Assembly: GCF_011007365.1 (NCBI RefSeq)
Contig: NZ_WFKM01000007.1
Coordinates: 238,480 to 302,479 of the forward strand
Reading direction: 5' to 3'
DNA: 64,000 nt
DNA from: Sphingobacterium sp. xlx-96
GTDB lineage: Bacteria; Bacteroidota; Bacteroidia; Sphingobacteriales; Sphingobacteriaceae
Both the position numbers and the translations under genes were made by a program. This document shows, piece by piece, positions 9,640 to 18,097 of the stretch; the first letter of the stretch is position 1, and each line of letters starts with the position of its first letter. The notes beneath the pieces are model-generated. The model did not search any database. It had not been told where the DNA came from and saw nothing but the letters and a program-made list of their open reading frames with translations.

Positions 9640-10110
9640 TTATAAGGTGATTTGTCTCTTAATACTTTCTTCTAAAGAGATAATGGTTTCTGTCCGCTGG
9701 ATCCCCTTAAGTCCCTGTATATCTTCATTAAGTACCTTACGAAGATGTGCGGTATCTTTACAGATTATTTTAGCAAACATACTGTATTGACCGGTACAGT
9801 AGTGTAATTCTACAACCTCTTTTACTTGTTTAAGTTGTTCTACTGCATCGACATACTGAGAGCCTTTTTCGAGATAAATGCCTAAAAAAGCTGTTATATC
9901 AAAACCGACTTTTTGAGGGTTAATGATTAAGTTAGAGCCGTGTATAATACCCAATTCCTCCATTTTTTTCATTCGGACATGAATAGTTCCACCGGAGACA
10001 ATGAGTTTTTTTGCTATTTCTGTGTAAGGAATGGATGCATCTTCCATTAAAATGGATAAAATCTGAACGTCAAGATTATCTAAATCGTAATTTGAATAGT
10101 TTTTTTCCAT
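9640..10110 (-). CDS. Lrp/AsnC-family transcriptional regulator
   Basis: 156 residues. The N-terminal AsnC-type winged helix-turn-helix starts at LDNLDVQILSILMEDA and runs through IPYTEIAKKLIVSGGTIHVRMKKM. The C-terminal ligand-binding RAM/AsnC domain starts near residue 65 (VGFDITAFLGIYLEKG). These proteins sense amino acids and adjust amino-acid metabolism, often controlling their own gene. The 288-bp AT-rich upstream region would hold such sites, but I see no clear operator. It stands alone, between mutL and an unrelated hypothetical gene. Confidence 0.93.
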   Translation of the reverse strand: MEKNYSNYDLDNLDVQILSILMEDASIPYTEIAKKLIVSGGTIHVRMKKMEELGIIHGSNLIINPQKVGFDITAFLGIYLEKGSQYVDAVEQLKQVKEVVELHYCTGQYSMFAKIICKDTAHLRKVLNEDIQGLKGIQRTETIISLEESIKRQITL

Positions 10111-10398
10111 AAAGTGTAAATTTATGCTTTTGTTTTATTGTTATCGTGTGTTTAAATGTATTATGAAGACTTTCTATAGCTTTTCCCATACCCATAAGAT
10201 AGTTGAAAAAAATAGATTTATAAAAAGCTGTTTTTTTTAACTTCAATTTTTTTCAAAATTAATAACAAAAAATCATATTGTATTTTTATTTTTTAAAAAA
10301 AATGAATTGTATTTTGTAATATTTTAATAATATATCCATTTCTATAGGCTCACTCTTTTATTTATCTTTATAAAAATTAAAGATTTAAGTAGCTGTTT

Positions 10399-11442
10399 AT
10401 GGAGATTGACGACGTAAAGATTTCGAGAAAGAAACCGCTGTTTTCTGTTGGACAGGGGCTATTAAAATACTTGAAAATGTATCAACGGGAAGCCAGGCTA
10501 CCTATCTCGTACTATGATTTGCTGCATTTTCAAGAGACAGTTCCCGTGATGGATAAGTATGGGAATGATACCTTTTGGGAGACGCCTTTATATCCCCCCC
10601 ATCTTCAGGATCAGCTATATGAAGGTCTTAAAGTTGTGTATGCTGTACTTAAGGCTTCGGGAAATACCCGTATTGTAGAACATAAAATCATTGATCGAAT
10701 TGAGTACTGCGCTTTCGGAAATACAAAACCATTCCGGATACGTATCGTTAATAGACTTAATGACGTGTATGATTACTTTTATATAAAACAAGCTGATGCT
10801 TCTCGAATTTACGGTCTTGAATTGGAAGAAATCTTATCTCCAAATCAAGTCAACTATGTATACGATCGCGACACACTTGTCGAAGAGCATATCGTAGGTA
10901 TTCCTGGGGATGTCTTTAGCAAAGATCGGATTCTGACACCTGATTATAATCAAACCCGCATAGCAAAGGAGTTTGTCAAGTTTAATGAGCGTTGTATCAT
11001 CTCTTTGTTAGGCGATATGAGGGCTTACAATTTTGTCATGCAGATAACACCCGATTTTGATGATTTCCAGTTTCGCATAAGAGCGATCGACTTCGATCAG
11101 CAATTTTACGAAGGCAATCCAAAAGTATATATGCCTCAGTTTTTTAAAGAAAACTTTCCGTATGTCAAGTTATGTATAGAATATCTAAATGATAGAACGG
11201 TGCTGCAATATCAGCAAGAAGAGCGTTCTTCCATCGTACACCGCGTTCGTAGCGAAAGGCACCGCATAAAGGATTTAAGAGACGCTTCACAATCTCAACA
11301 ACTCTCCAGTACGGAGAATATTCATCAATTAAGAGAAGGGTACGCTAAGTATTATGCAAATGAAAGTTACTTTAAGTGTGAGAGTATGACAGATATTGTA
11401 GAACTGAATGTTAAGAATGTAATCCGGCAGGTACAGCTCTAG
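10399..11442 (+). CDS. Hypothetical protein with kinase-fold-like motifs
   Basis: 347 residues, soluble, no signal peptide. I know no named family. Motifs in protein-kinase order can be read: Lys130 in YFYIKQAD (beta-3-like), acidic residues 141-144 (alpha-C-like), a hinge-like LVEEHIVGIPG (160-170), a catalytic-loop-like LLGDMRAYNFVM (Asp206, Asn211), and a metal-site-like RAIDFDQQ (Asp231). This resembles aminoglycoside/choline-kinase-type phosphotransferases. The last 90 residues are charged and helical. It converges with ruvC, overlapping by 4 nt. The gene is real with high confidence; the kinase reading is inference. Confidence 0.75.
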   Translation: MEIDDVKISRKKPLFSVGQGLLKYLKMYQREARLPISYYDLLHFQETVPVMDKYGNDTFWETPLYPPHLQDQLYEGLKVVYAVLKASGNTRIVEHKIIDRIEYCAFGNTKPFRIRIVNRLNDVYDYFYIKQADASRIYGLELEEILSPNQVNYVYDRDTLVEEHIVGIPGDVFSKDRILTPDYNQTRIAKEFVKFNERCIISLLGDMRAYNFVMQITPDFDDFQFRIRAIDFDQQFYEGNPKVYMPQFFKENFPYVKLCIEYLNDRTVLQYQQEERSSIVHRVRSERHRIKDLRDASQSQQLSSTENIHQLREGYAKYYANESYFKCESMTDIVELNVKNVIRQVQL

Positions 11443-12002
11443 CGTATTCGATCTTTATTATCTTTTATAAATGCCGACCAATCGGAATAACTTTTATTGC
11501 CTGTACTGCTATTTTGTTGAAAAGAATGACAGACAGCTACCGCAAGACCGTCGGTAGCATCTAGAAACTCAGGCGTTTCTTTGAAGCCTAATAAGTTTTG
11601 CAACATAGCAGCGACTTGTTCTTTGCTGGCACTTCCGTTTCCTGTTACAGATTGTTTTATTTTTCGTGGAGCATATTCAAAAATGGGTATATCCTGGCTC
11701 AGTGCAGCAGCCATTGCTACACCTTGTGCCCTGCCGAGCTTGAGCATTACTTGGATATTCTTTCCGTAAAATGGGGCTTCCAATGCTACACAGTCAGGTT
11801 TGTATTCTTGAATCAGAGCTAATGTTTTTTTAAATATACGTTGTAATTTAAGTCCGTGGTCATCGAGATGTCCCATTTTTATAACCCCAAGGGACTCCAA
11901 TGTTATTTTTTTACCTACTTCTTTTATTATCCCATAGCCTAACACGATTGTTCCGGGATCTATCCCTAAGATAACTCGTTCTTTGGCTTTTTCTTTTTGC
12001 AT
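11439..12002 (-). CDS. ruvC: Crossover junction endodeoxyribonuclease RuvC
   Basis: 187 residues, normal length. RuvC is the dimeric nuclease that resolves Holliday junctions with RuvAB. The first acidic residue lies in ILGIDPGTIVLGYGII, the second in CVALEAPFYGKN, and the terminal acidic pair in EFLDATDGLAVAVCH. The KQSVTGNGSASKEQV loop is also present. The start is the ATG at 12000-12002. No ruvA or ruvB is adjacent. Confidence 0.96.
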   Translation of the reverse strand: MQKEKAKERVILGIDPGTIVLGYGIIKEVGKKITLESLGVIKMGHLDDHGLKLQRIFKKTLALIQEYKPDCVALEAPFYGKNIQVMLKLGRAQGVAMAAALSQDIPIFEYAPRKIKQSVTGNGSASKEQVAAMLQNLLGFKETPEFLDATDGLAVAVCHSFQQNSSTGNKSYSDWSAFIKDNKDRIR

Positions 12003-12095
12003 ACCTCAAAATTACGTAATTGCTCACTATCTTTTACCGAGTATTGACGTGTTTACGTAAAATATGCTTAAAATTGTGCTTTCTAATTTTTTGAA

Positions 12096-13070
12096 TTGAC
12101 AAAAGGACAACGAAAATATATTAATTACGGCATCAAGTTTGGTATTGTCGGTCTAGCAATATGGTTTATCATTAGCAAGGTCAGCAACCAACAAAACCTG
12201 TTTGAATTTACATCATTACTGAAGAGTATCCCTGCCACAACCATGTACATAACCCTTTGTGTGGTTGTTTTTTTTATGTTGTGCAACTGGTTTTTAGAGG
12301 TTGTGAAATGGCGATATTTGAGTCGAGGTCTGGAACAGTTAAGCTATTGGAAGGCCATTCAATCGGTGTTCTGTGGTTTGACCTGGGCTATATTTACACC
12401 CAATAGAATAGGTGAGTACGGGGGGCGTGTATTACTGTTAGAACCAAAGAATCGCGCTCAGGGAGCAGTGCTAATGGGAGTAGGGCTATTTGCGCAATTG
12501 GTTTTGACCAGTTTTTTTGGAGCGCTAAGTATCGCATGGTTTATTAGCGTTTTTATAGATGCGCCGACTTCTGTAATCTTTGCGGTATGGATGATTGCCA
12601 TAATTTATGCTTTTGTATTTCTTTTGTTGTATTTCAATGTACATTGGGTCGATCAGCTCGTCGCTCGGGTAAAATGGCTACGTAAGGTAAGTCCATTTTT
12701 TTCTGTACTTAAAGATGTTCGTTTCAGGGATCTTCTTTATGTTCTGCTTCTCTCTTTGGCGAGGTTTATTATTTTTACTTCACAATATGTGATTCTCATG
12801 ATGGTGATTTTGCCGGAAATACCATTGGTGTCTATGATTTTAATGATTTTTATTCTTTTCTTTGTGCAGGCAGCTGTACCGTCATTGGATATATTTGACT
12901 TCAGTGTCCGTAGTTTTGTCGCTAGCAATTTGTATGGTTATGTGACCACGCAAGAAATCGCGGTGATGGCCATCGTTTCTTGCATCTGGTTTGTTAATTT
13001 GATTTTGCCCGCAATTATTGGTTCTTTTTTTGTACTGAATGTTAATTATTTAAGTGATAATAATTCTTAA
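12096..13070 (+). CDS. Flippase-like membrane protein (UPF0104/LPG synthase transmembrane family)
   Basis: 324 residues with about eight membrane segments and the family pattern GLTWAIFTPNRIGEYGGRVLLL near residues 90-110. This family includes the flippase half of lysyl-phosphatidylglycerol synthase and YbhN-type proteins, thought to move lipids across the membrane. The start is a TTG (12096); no ATG occurs in the first 45 codons. The GT2 gene that follows overlaps by 17 nt, so the two form an operon, perhaps glycosylating and translocating a lipid. Substrate unknown. Confidence 0.85.
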   Translation: MTKGQRKYINYGIKFGIVGLAIWFIISKVSNQQNLFEFTSLLKSIPATTMYITLCVVVFFMLCNWFLEVVKWRYLSRGLEQLSYWKAIQSVFCGLTWAIFTPNRIGEYGGRVLLLEPKNRAQGAVLMGVGLFAQLVLTSFFGALSIAWFISVFIDAPTSVIFAVWMIAIIYAFVFLLLYFNVHWVDQLVARVKWLRKVSPFFSVLKDVRFRDLLYVLLLSLARFIIFTSQYVILMMVILPEIPLVSMILMIFILFFVQAAVPSLDIFDFSVRSFVASNLYGYVTTQEIAVMAIVSCIWFVNLILPAIIGSFFVLNVNYLSDNNS

Positions 13071-14184
13071 TTCCGCTCTCGTTTTTTGTGCTATCATCTA
13101 TGTCTCTCTCGTTCTTTACATGCGTAAAGGCTGGTCGCGTATCTCTTTTTTTGAGTCAAATAAATTAGTTCAGGAAAAAATTTCTGTACTGATTGCTGCA
13201 CGAAACGAGGAGGAAAATATTGCGCGGACTATAGATTGTGTATTAAATCAGAATTTTCCAAGGGGAAATTTAGAACTTATTATTGTTGATGATCATTCTG
13301 TTGATCGTACAGCGGACATCGTAAGGTCATATTCGGATAGGGGCGTCAAGCTCTTGCAGCTTTCTGTTGGAGACAAGCTGAATTCCTACAAAAAATATGC
13401 TATTACTAAGGCTATAGAAATGTCTACGGGTGATATCATTGTGACGACAGATGCGGATTGTAGGATGGGAAAAAACTGGTTAAAAACAGTAGCGCAGTAT
13501 TTCGAGACGAACAAAAGTTACTTGGTGTCATCCCCGGTGATGTATTCCGAAGAAAAGACCCATTTCGAGGAATTACAAACGTTGGAATTTATGTACCTCA
13601 TTGGTTTGGGAGCAGCGGGCATCGGTAACAGCTCTCCAACCACTTGTAACGGAGCAAATCTTGCCTATAGAAAATCTGTTTTCTATGAAATGGACGGATT
13701 TAAAGGTATAGAGAATCTAGCTTCTGGGGATGACGAGCTTTTCTTACATAAAGTGGCTGCAAAATATGCAGACCGTATAGGCTTTTGTAAATCTAAAGAA
13801 GCAATTGTATATACCGATGCTAAACCTGATTTGAAGTCTTTTATTAGTCAACGGAAACGTTGGGCTTCAAAGAGTACGAAATATAAGGACAAGAAGGTTG
13901 TAGCACTAGGGGTTAGTATCTGGGCTTTCAATTTAGCCCTTTTGGTGTCATTGCTTCTTTTTTTCTTGCGTCTACCCGAATTTAATTGGATTCTTCTGAC
14001 AGCTTTTGGGCTAAAGATTATTGTGGAATTTATTTTTATGGTGCCAATCACCTCTTTCATGGGGAGAAGGGACCTGTTAAAGTTTGTTCCGATGTTATCG
14101 ATTGTTCATAGTTTCTATATCGTATACATTGGTATCGCAGGTAATTCTGGTAAATACGATTGGAAAGGGAGACAGGTGAATTAG
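13054..14184 (+). CDS. Membrane-bound family 2 glycosyltransferase
   Basis: 376 residues from a GTG start inside the end of the preceding gene. An N-terminal membrane helix is followed by a GT2 domain: ARNEEENI (residues 50-57), IIVDDHSVDRT, the metal-binding TDADCRM, SGDDELFLHK, and QRKRWASK (QxxRW motif of processive enzymes). Two to three C-terminal helices anchor it (residues 290-365). It transfers a sugar from a nucleotide-sugar donor, probably to a lipid. Coupling to the flippase-like gene supports a lipid-linked role. Confidence 0.92.
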   Translation: MIIILNSALVFCAIIYVSLVLYMRKGWSRISFFESNKLVQEKISVLIAARNEEENIARTIDCVLNQNFPRGNLELIIVDDHSVDRTADIVRSYSDRGVKLLQLSVGDKLNSYKKYAITKAIEMSTGDIIVTTDADCRMGKNWLKTVAQYFETNKSYLVSSPVMYSEEKTHFEELQTLEFMYLIGLGAAGIGNSSPTTCNGANLAYRKSVFYEMDGFKGIENLASGDDELFLHKVAAKYADRIGFCKSKEAIVYTDAKPDLKSFISQRKRWASKSTKYKDKKVVALGVSIWAFNLALLVSLLLFFLRLPEFNWILLTAFGLKIIVEFIFMVPITSFMGRRDLLKFVPMLSIVHSFYIVYIGIAGNSGKYDWKGRQVN

Positions 14185-14918
14185 TTTTCTACCTTTTCCC
14201 TGATTATATCTTCTGCTTTTTTAACGATCTCTTCTGCTGTCAGCCCTTCTGTTTGGACGGGAGGTAATACTTCCCAAGAGATGTTAATGAATGGTTGCAA
14301 AGGGAACATGCCGTATTGAACCATCTTATAAGAACCCCTAATCGCTATCGGCACGACTAGTGCATGTGGGTTTTTCTTTAACAAAGTCGCAATCCCTCCT
14401 ATAGAAAAACTTTTCATTTTGCCGTTCTTGGTACGAGTACCTTCTGGAAATATCACTGCTGACCAATTTTTCTGTTTCATATTGTTCGCTAACTTCAATA
14501 TTTCAGAAATAGACTGTTTGGAGTCTTTTCGGTCGATATTGGCTGCTCCTCCGTGGAGCAAGTTGAAGGAAATACTCGGAATTCCAGCTTGTGCAAGCTC
14601 AATCTTTGAAATAAACTTTGCATGGTGTTTCCTCAAATGATAAATCATGGCTGGTATATCGAACATACTCTGATGATTGGCAACAAAGATAATCGGTATA
14701 TCTGTGGGCAGTTTCTCCTGACCGGTGAATCGTACGTTATTGAATAAAGTATAATTGCAAGCTGTAAGGAAAAAATTCAAAATATCAACACTCTTTTTAT
14801 GCGCTGAATAACCACCTAGTTTAAGGCATAGCCATTGAATAGGATGGAAGATTAAAAGGAGCACCGAAAAACAGAGATAAAAAATAGGTGTGAGGAAATA
14901 TCCAATAATTTTTTTCAT
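14181..14918 (-). CDS. plsC: 1-acyl-sn-glycerol-3-phosphate acyltransferase
   Basis: 245 residues. An N-terminal membrane segment precedes the PlsC acyltransferase domain. Block I, NHQSMFD (HX4D), lies near residue 84, and the block III motif FPEGTRTKNG near residue 160. The enzyme adds the second acyl chain to lysophosphatidate in phospholipid synthesis. It converges with the GT2 gene, overlapping by 4 nt. Other acyltransferases of the same superfamily share these motifs, so the exact acceptor is inferred. Confidence 0.9.
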   Translation of the reverse strand: MKKIIGYFLTPIFYLCFSVLLLIFHPIQWLCLKLGGYSAHKKSVDILNFFLTACNYTLFNNVRFTGQEKLPTDIPIIFVANHQSMFDIPAMIYHLRKHHAKFISKIELAQAGIPSISFNLLHGGAANIDRKDSKQSISEILKLANNMKQKNWSAVIFPEGTRTKNGKMKSFSIGGIATLLKKNPHALVVPIAIRGSYKMVQYGMFPLQPFINISWEVLPPVQTEGLTAEEIVKKAEDIIREKVEN

Positions 14919-15117
14919 ACAAAAAGTAAAGCAGCAAACTTAGATAAATTAGTGCTTATATGCAATATTATACTGTAGCTTGGGAACTGTACTGCGCCTC
15001 TTTAAATTTTTATTTAACGGATGTTTTGATTGTTTTTTTAATTTATTTAAATTTATTTTTAATAATGTTTATTTTTGATTTGATTATATTTATTTTTGAA
15101 TTGTTTGTTTTGTCCCG

Positions 15118-15384
15118 ATGAAGTTACCTATACGTTGTCCCAGTTGTGAAGAAAGGCTGAAAGTCGCCAAATTAACTTGTTCTACCTGTAATACGGAAGT
15201 TTCCGGCGTTTATGAACTACCTGTATTAATGCAGCTTGATAAAGAAGAACAAGATTTTGTCATGGAGTTTTTGTTGAGTTCGGGTAGTATAAAAGAGATG
15301 GCGGGTAAGTTGGGAAAAAGCTATCCTACCGTCCGTAATCGGTTAGATGATTTGATTATGAAAATCAATGATTTAAATGTTTAA
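15118..15384 (+). CDS. DUF2089-family protein (zinc ribbon plus helix-turn-helix)
   Basis: 88 residues. Two cysteine pairs (RCPSCEERL and TCSTCNTEV, residues 7-25) form a zinc ribbon. The second half, FLLSSGSIKEMAGKLGKSYPTVRNRLDDLI, is a helix-turn-helix. This matches DUF2089, a small DNA-binding-like family. It begins a three-gene operon; its stop overlaps the next gene by 8 nt. It is likely a local regulator, perhaps of this operon; this is inference. The upstream 200 bp is very A/T rich. Confidence 0.88.
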   Translation: MKLPIRCPSCEERLKVAKLTCSTCNTEVSGVYELPVLMQLDKEEQDFVMEFLLSSGSIKEMAGKLGKSYPTVRNRLDDLIMKINDLNV

Positions 15385-15988
15385 ATATAGCGCTATTATA
15401 AAAAAGATGATGGATATTTTGAATCCTTTTGTGAACAATTCAGAGAAGAAGTTACTTCTGATTGGACTTTTCTGTTTCATGTTGAGCGTTTGTATAACTA
15501 ATTACAACGATATATTGATGCTGGGAGCCTTAAAGATTGTAAACGCAAAACCGAAGCTTTGGTATATCTCTCTTTATAATTTAAGTGTGACTGTACTTAG
15601 CAATGCGCTGTTACTGTACCTTTTTGCTATCTTGAAATTTTCCAAAACACGATTTGTAGATGTATTAAATACCGTATTAATTGCGCACATTGCCATGTTT
15701 CTGTTGCTTCTGGTTTCCGTGACCCCTATTGTCGCGGATTTCTTGAAATCAATGGAGTTTTTAGTTTTGGAACATATAGACAATCCTACTGCACTTCCCA
15801 AGGATAAAGTACTTTTGATGGTGGTTTTTGGCGCGTTCTCTATCGGATGTCTGGTTCTTTTTTTTACGTTATTGGTAAAAGGAATGAAAATTGCAATAAA
15901 TAGTAAAAAGCAGTCGGATACTATTGTGATAGTTCTGTTAGTTCTTATTTGGAATACCGCATTACAGTTTTTAAATATATATCAATAA
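15377..15988 (+). CDS. Integral membrane protein, Yip1-like
   Basis: 203 residues with five to six hydrophobic segments. The layout, including MMDILNPFVNNSEKK before the first helix, is like Yip1-domain proteins that occur next to DUF2089 genes in Bacteroidota; I am not certain of the family. An internal ATG pair at 15407/15410 could be the real start and would remove the 8-nt overlap with the upstream gene. It ends 4 nt before the alpha/beta hydrolase start, so all three genes are co-transcribed. Function unknown. Confidence 0.7.
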   Translation: MFKYSAIIKKMMDILNPFVNNSEKKLLLIGLFCFMLSVCITNYNDILMLGALKIVNAKPKLWYISLYNLSVTVLSNALLLYLFAILKFSKTRFVDVLNTVLIAHIAMFLLLLVSVTPIVADFLKSMEFLVLEHIDNPTALPKDKVLLMVVFGAFSIGCLVLFFTLLVKGMKIAINSKKQSDTIVIVLLVLIWNTALQFLNIYQ

Positions 15989-15992
15989 ATTA

Positions 15993-17357
15993 ATGAAGAG
16001 AATTGTTGTTTTATGCATTCTATTTTTTCAGTCTTGCATAGGTTTTTCGCAGACTTATGAGGGTAGTTGGCAAGGAGAACTTCGTTTTGGAAGTGCCACG
16101 TTACCTTTTATTTTGAATTTACAGCAGTCCGATGGTCAGTGGAAAGTAACTGCAGATAGTCCCAAACAGGGGGTTCGTGGAATTCCCGGCGACGTGGACG
16201 TCAAGGGGGATTCTATTTTTGTCCAGCTGCAAGGCGGGATAAAGGTTATGGGGAGATTGTGTGGCCCTGATAGTATTAAAACTACCTTTGCACAAAATGG
16301 GGCTGAATTGCCACTTATCCTTGTTCGCAAAAATGGAAATGATAAAGCAATAAAAGCATTTAAGCGTCCACAGGAGCCCAAACCTCCTTATGGCTACGAT
16401 ACATTGGATGTGGAAATTAAAAATGACTATGATAAAATAGCACTAGCGGGTACGCTGACTTTTCCCAAGAAAAATGGGCGTTATCCAGCTGTTGTGTTGT
16501 TGACAGGATCTGGGCCGCAAAATAGAAATGAGGCGCTTTTTGGACATGAACCATTCAAGGTGTTAGCCGATTATTTGACGAAGCAAGGGATTGTAGTATT
16601 ACGTTATGATGATCGTGGGGTAGGAAAGAGTACAGGAGTGTTTGAGACAAGTACGATTGAAAATTTTAGTAAAGATGCTATTGCGGCACTGGCATTTTTG
16701 AAAAGGCAAAAGCAAGTTGATATTCAAAAGATAGGCATTATAGGTCACAGTGAAGGCGGGCTGATCGCACAATTACTTGCGGGGCAGCGATTGCCTGATT
16801 TGTCTTTTATAGTTTCTCTTGCGGGACCCGCAATTGCTATTGACGATCTTATGGTTGCACAATTGTATGCGATAGGAAAGGCGAATGGGATGTCCGATTT
16901 GAATCTTGAAGTAGCCAAACAGATCAATATAAAGAACTTTGAAGTGGTGAAGGGAGATTTAGATACAAGAACTGCCTATGAGACATTAATGAAGAATTTG
17001 GGTATTACATCTGAAAATCAGCAAAATGCCCAAATGCGAACAGAATTAATGACTATGCTGGCGCCTGCTTACCGTTATTTCCTTCGTATAGAACCTGAAA
17101 AATATATAAGCAAGATCAATGTACCTGTTTTTGCAGCATTTGGGTCCTTGGATGTGCAAGTACCTGCGGACGTAAACCTGAAGAGTTTATTCGACCTGTT
17201 GCCGCCAAATAAGAAAAATGTATTAAAAGAATACGACGGGCTGAATCATCTTTTTCAAAAAGCTAAAACCGGTCGTGTGGATGAATATGTTGAGATAGAA
17301 GAAACGATGAATATACAGGTATTGCAGGATATAGCAACCTGGATAAAGGGATTGTAA
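15993..17357 (+). CDS. Secreted alpha/beta-hydrolase (peptidase/esterase-like)
   Basis: 454 residues. A signal peptide covers residues 1-19 (ends FSQTYEG). A beta-rich domain of about 110 residues resembles the N-terminal module of Bacteroidota hydrolases (YEGSWQGELRFG). The alpha/beta hydrolase domain follows with LLTGSGPQNRNE (oxyanion region), DDRGVGKS and the nucleophile elbow GHSEGG near residue 251. The acid is probably Asp in AFGSLDVQVP and the base His in GLNHLF. Substrate unknown; prolyl-peptidase or esterase activity is possible. Last gene of the DUF2089 operon. Confidence 0.9.
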   Translation: MKRIVVLCILFFQSCIGFSQTYEGSWQGELRFGSATLPFILNLQQSDGQWKVTADSPKQGVRGIPGDVDVKGDSIFVQLQGGIKVMGRLCGPDSIKTTFAQNGAELPLILVRKNGNDKAIKAFKRPQEPKPPYGYDTLDVEIKNDYDKIALAGTLTFPKKNGRYPAVVLLTGSGPQNRNEALFGHEPFKVLADYLTKQGIVVLRYDDRGVGKSTGVFETSTIENFSKDAIAALAFLKRQKQVDIQKIGIIGHSEGGLIAQLLAGQRLPDLSFIVSLAGPAIAIDDLMVAQLYAIGKANGMSDLNLEVAKQINIKNFEVVKGDLDTRTAYETLMKNLGITSENQQNAQMRTELMTMLAPAYRYFLRIEPEKYISKINVPVFAAFGSLDVQVPADVNLKSLFDLLPPNKKNVLKEYDGLNHLFQKAKTGRVDEYVEIEETMNIQVLQDIATWIKGL

Positions 17358-17360
17358 AAT

Positions 17361-17387
17361 AAAAAGGAGCTTTTAAAGCTCCTTTTT
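17361..17387. terminator. Bidirectional intrinsic terminator
   Basis: The arms 17361-17373 and 17375-17387 are an inverted repeat (AAAAAGGAGCTTT and its complement) with T-runs on both sides. It sits between the converging hydrolase gene and the SDR gene and touches the SDR stop codon. Confidence 0.88.
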
Positions 17388-18097
17388 TATGGTGTTGTAT
17401 TTGCTACCGGGAGTATTTTTCCATTATAGTATTTTGCGCCATTTTGGGCAAATTCAGCTACATAACGTCCCATTTCAAAAGCTAAGGTTCCAGCTTCAGC
17501 ATCAGGGAAGGCTGCTTCAAACATCTCCGTTTGTGAAGAACCCAATGCAAGACAATTAACCTTAATCCCTTTTTCTTTAAACTCTTCTGCAAGACACTCT
17601 GTCAATACAGCGAGTGCTGCTTTGCTGGTAGAATAAGCGCTCAAGCCTGGGAATTTTGCAGATCCTTGAAAACCACCCATGCTACTGATATTTACAATAT
17701 GCCCCCCATCGGTCATCAAAGGGACAACATGTTTGATCATATTTATATGTCCCAATAAATTGCTCTGCAGCATTTGCGCAAAGTCTTCGGCAGAACTCTC
17801 TAAAAATGGTTTGTTAATTAATGCTCCAGCATTATTGATTAGTATGTCGACTTTTTCAAACTTCGATTTTATAAATGGAACCAAAGACTCGGGGTAATTA
17901 TCATACACAATGTCAAATTGTGCAGGGTATAGTTTCCCACCGTCGTGATTTAAAGACGAAGCAATTTCATGCAGCTTACGCAATTTATCTGCAGATCGAG
18001 CCAGTGCGATTACATTATTTTCTTTTTTTGCAGTGAGGTCTAGTACCGCTTCAAAGCCGATACCACTACTGGCACCTGTAATTATAATATTTGCCAT
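17387..18097 (-). CDS. Short-chain dehydrogenase/reductase
   Basis: 236 residues, a classical SDR. The nucleotide-binding GASSGIGFEA is at residues 7-16, NNAG near 89, the catalytic Ser in VNISSMGG, and YSTSK (Tyr/Lys pair) near 155. It oxidises or reduces an alcohol/carbonyl with NAD(P). Substrate cannot be told. Its start codon shares one base with the stop of the flippase-like gene (TAATG), so they are translationally coupled, which might point to a lipid substrate. Confidence 0.92.
   Translation of the reverse strand: MANIIITGASSGIGFEAVLDLTAKKENNVIALARSADKLRKLHEIASSLNHDGGKLYPAQFDIVYDNYPESLVPFIKSKFEKVDILINNAGALINKPFLESSAEDFAQMLQSNLLGHINMIKHVVPLMTDGGHIVNISSMGGFQGSAKFPGLSAYSTSKAALAVLTECLAEEFKEKGIKVNCLALGSSQTEMFEAAFPDAEAGTLAFEMGRYVAEFAQNGAKYYNGKILPVANTTP

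Noticed and set aside
12003..12095. Possible tRNA or small RNA in the ruvC/flippase gap
   Set aside because: No cloverleaf, no TTC-loop sequence and no terminator could be found; the gap is short and A/T rich.
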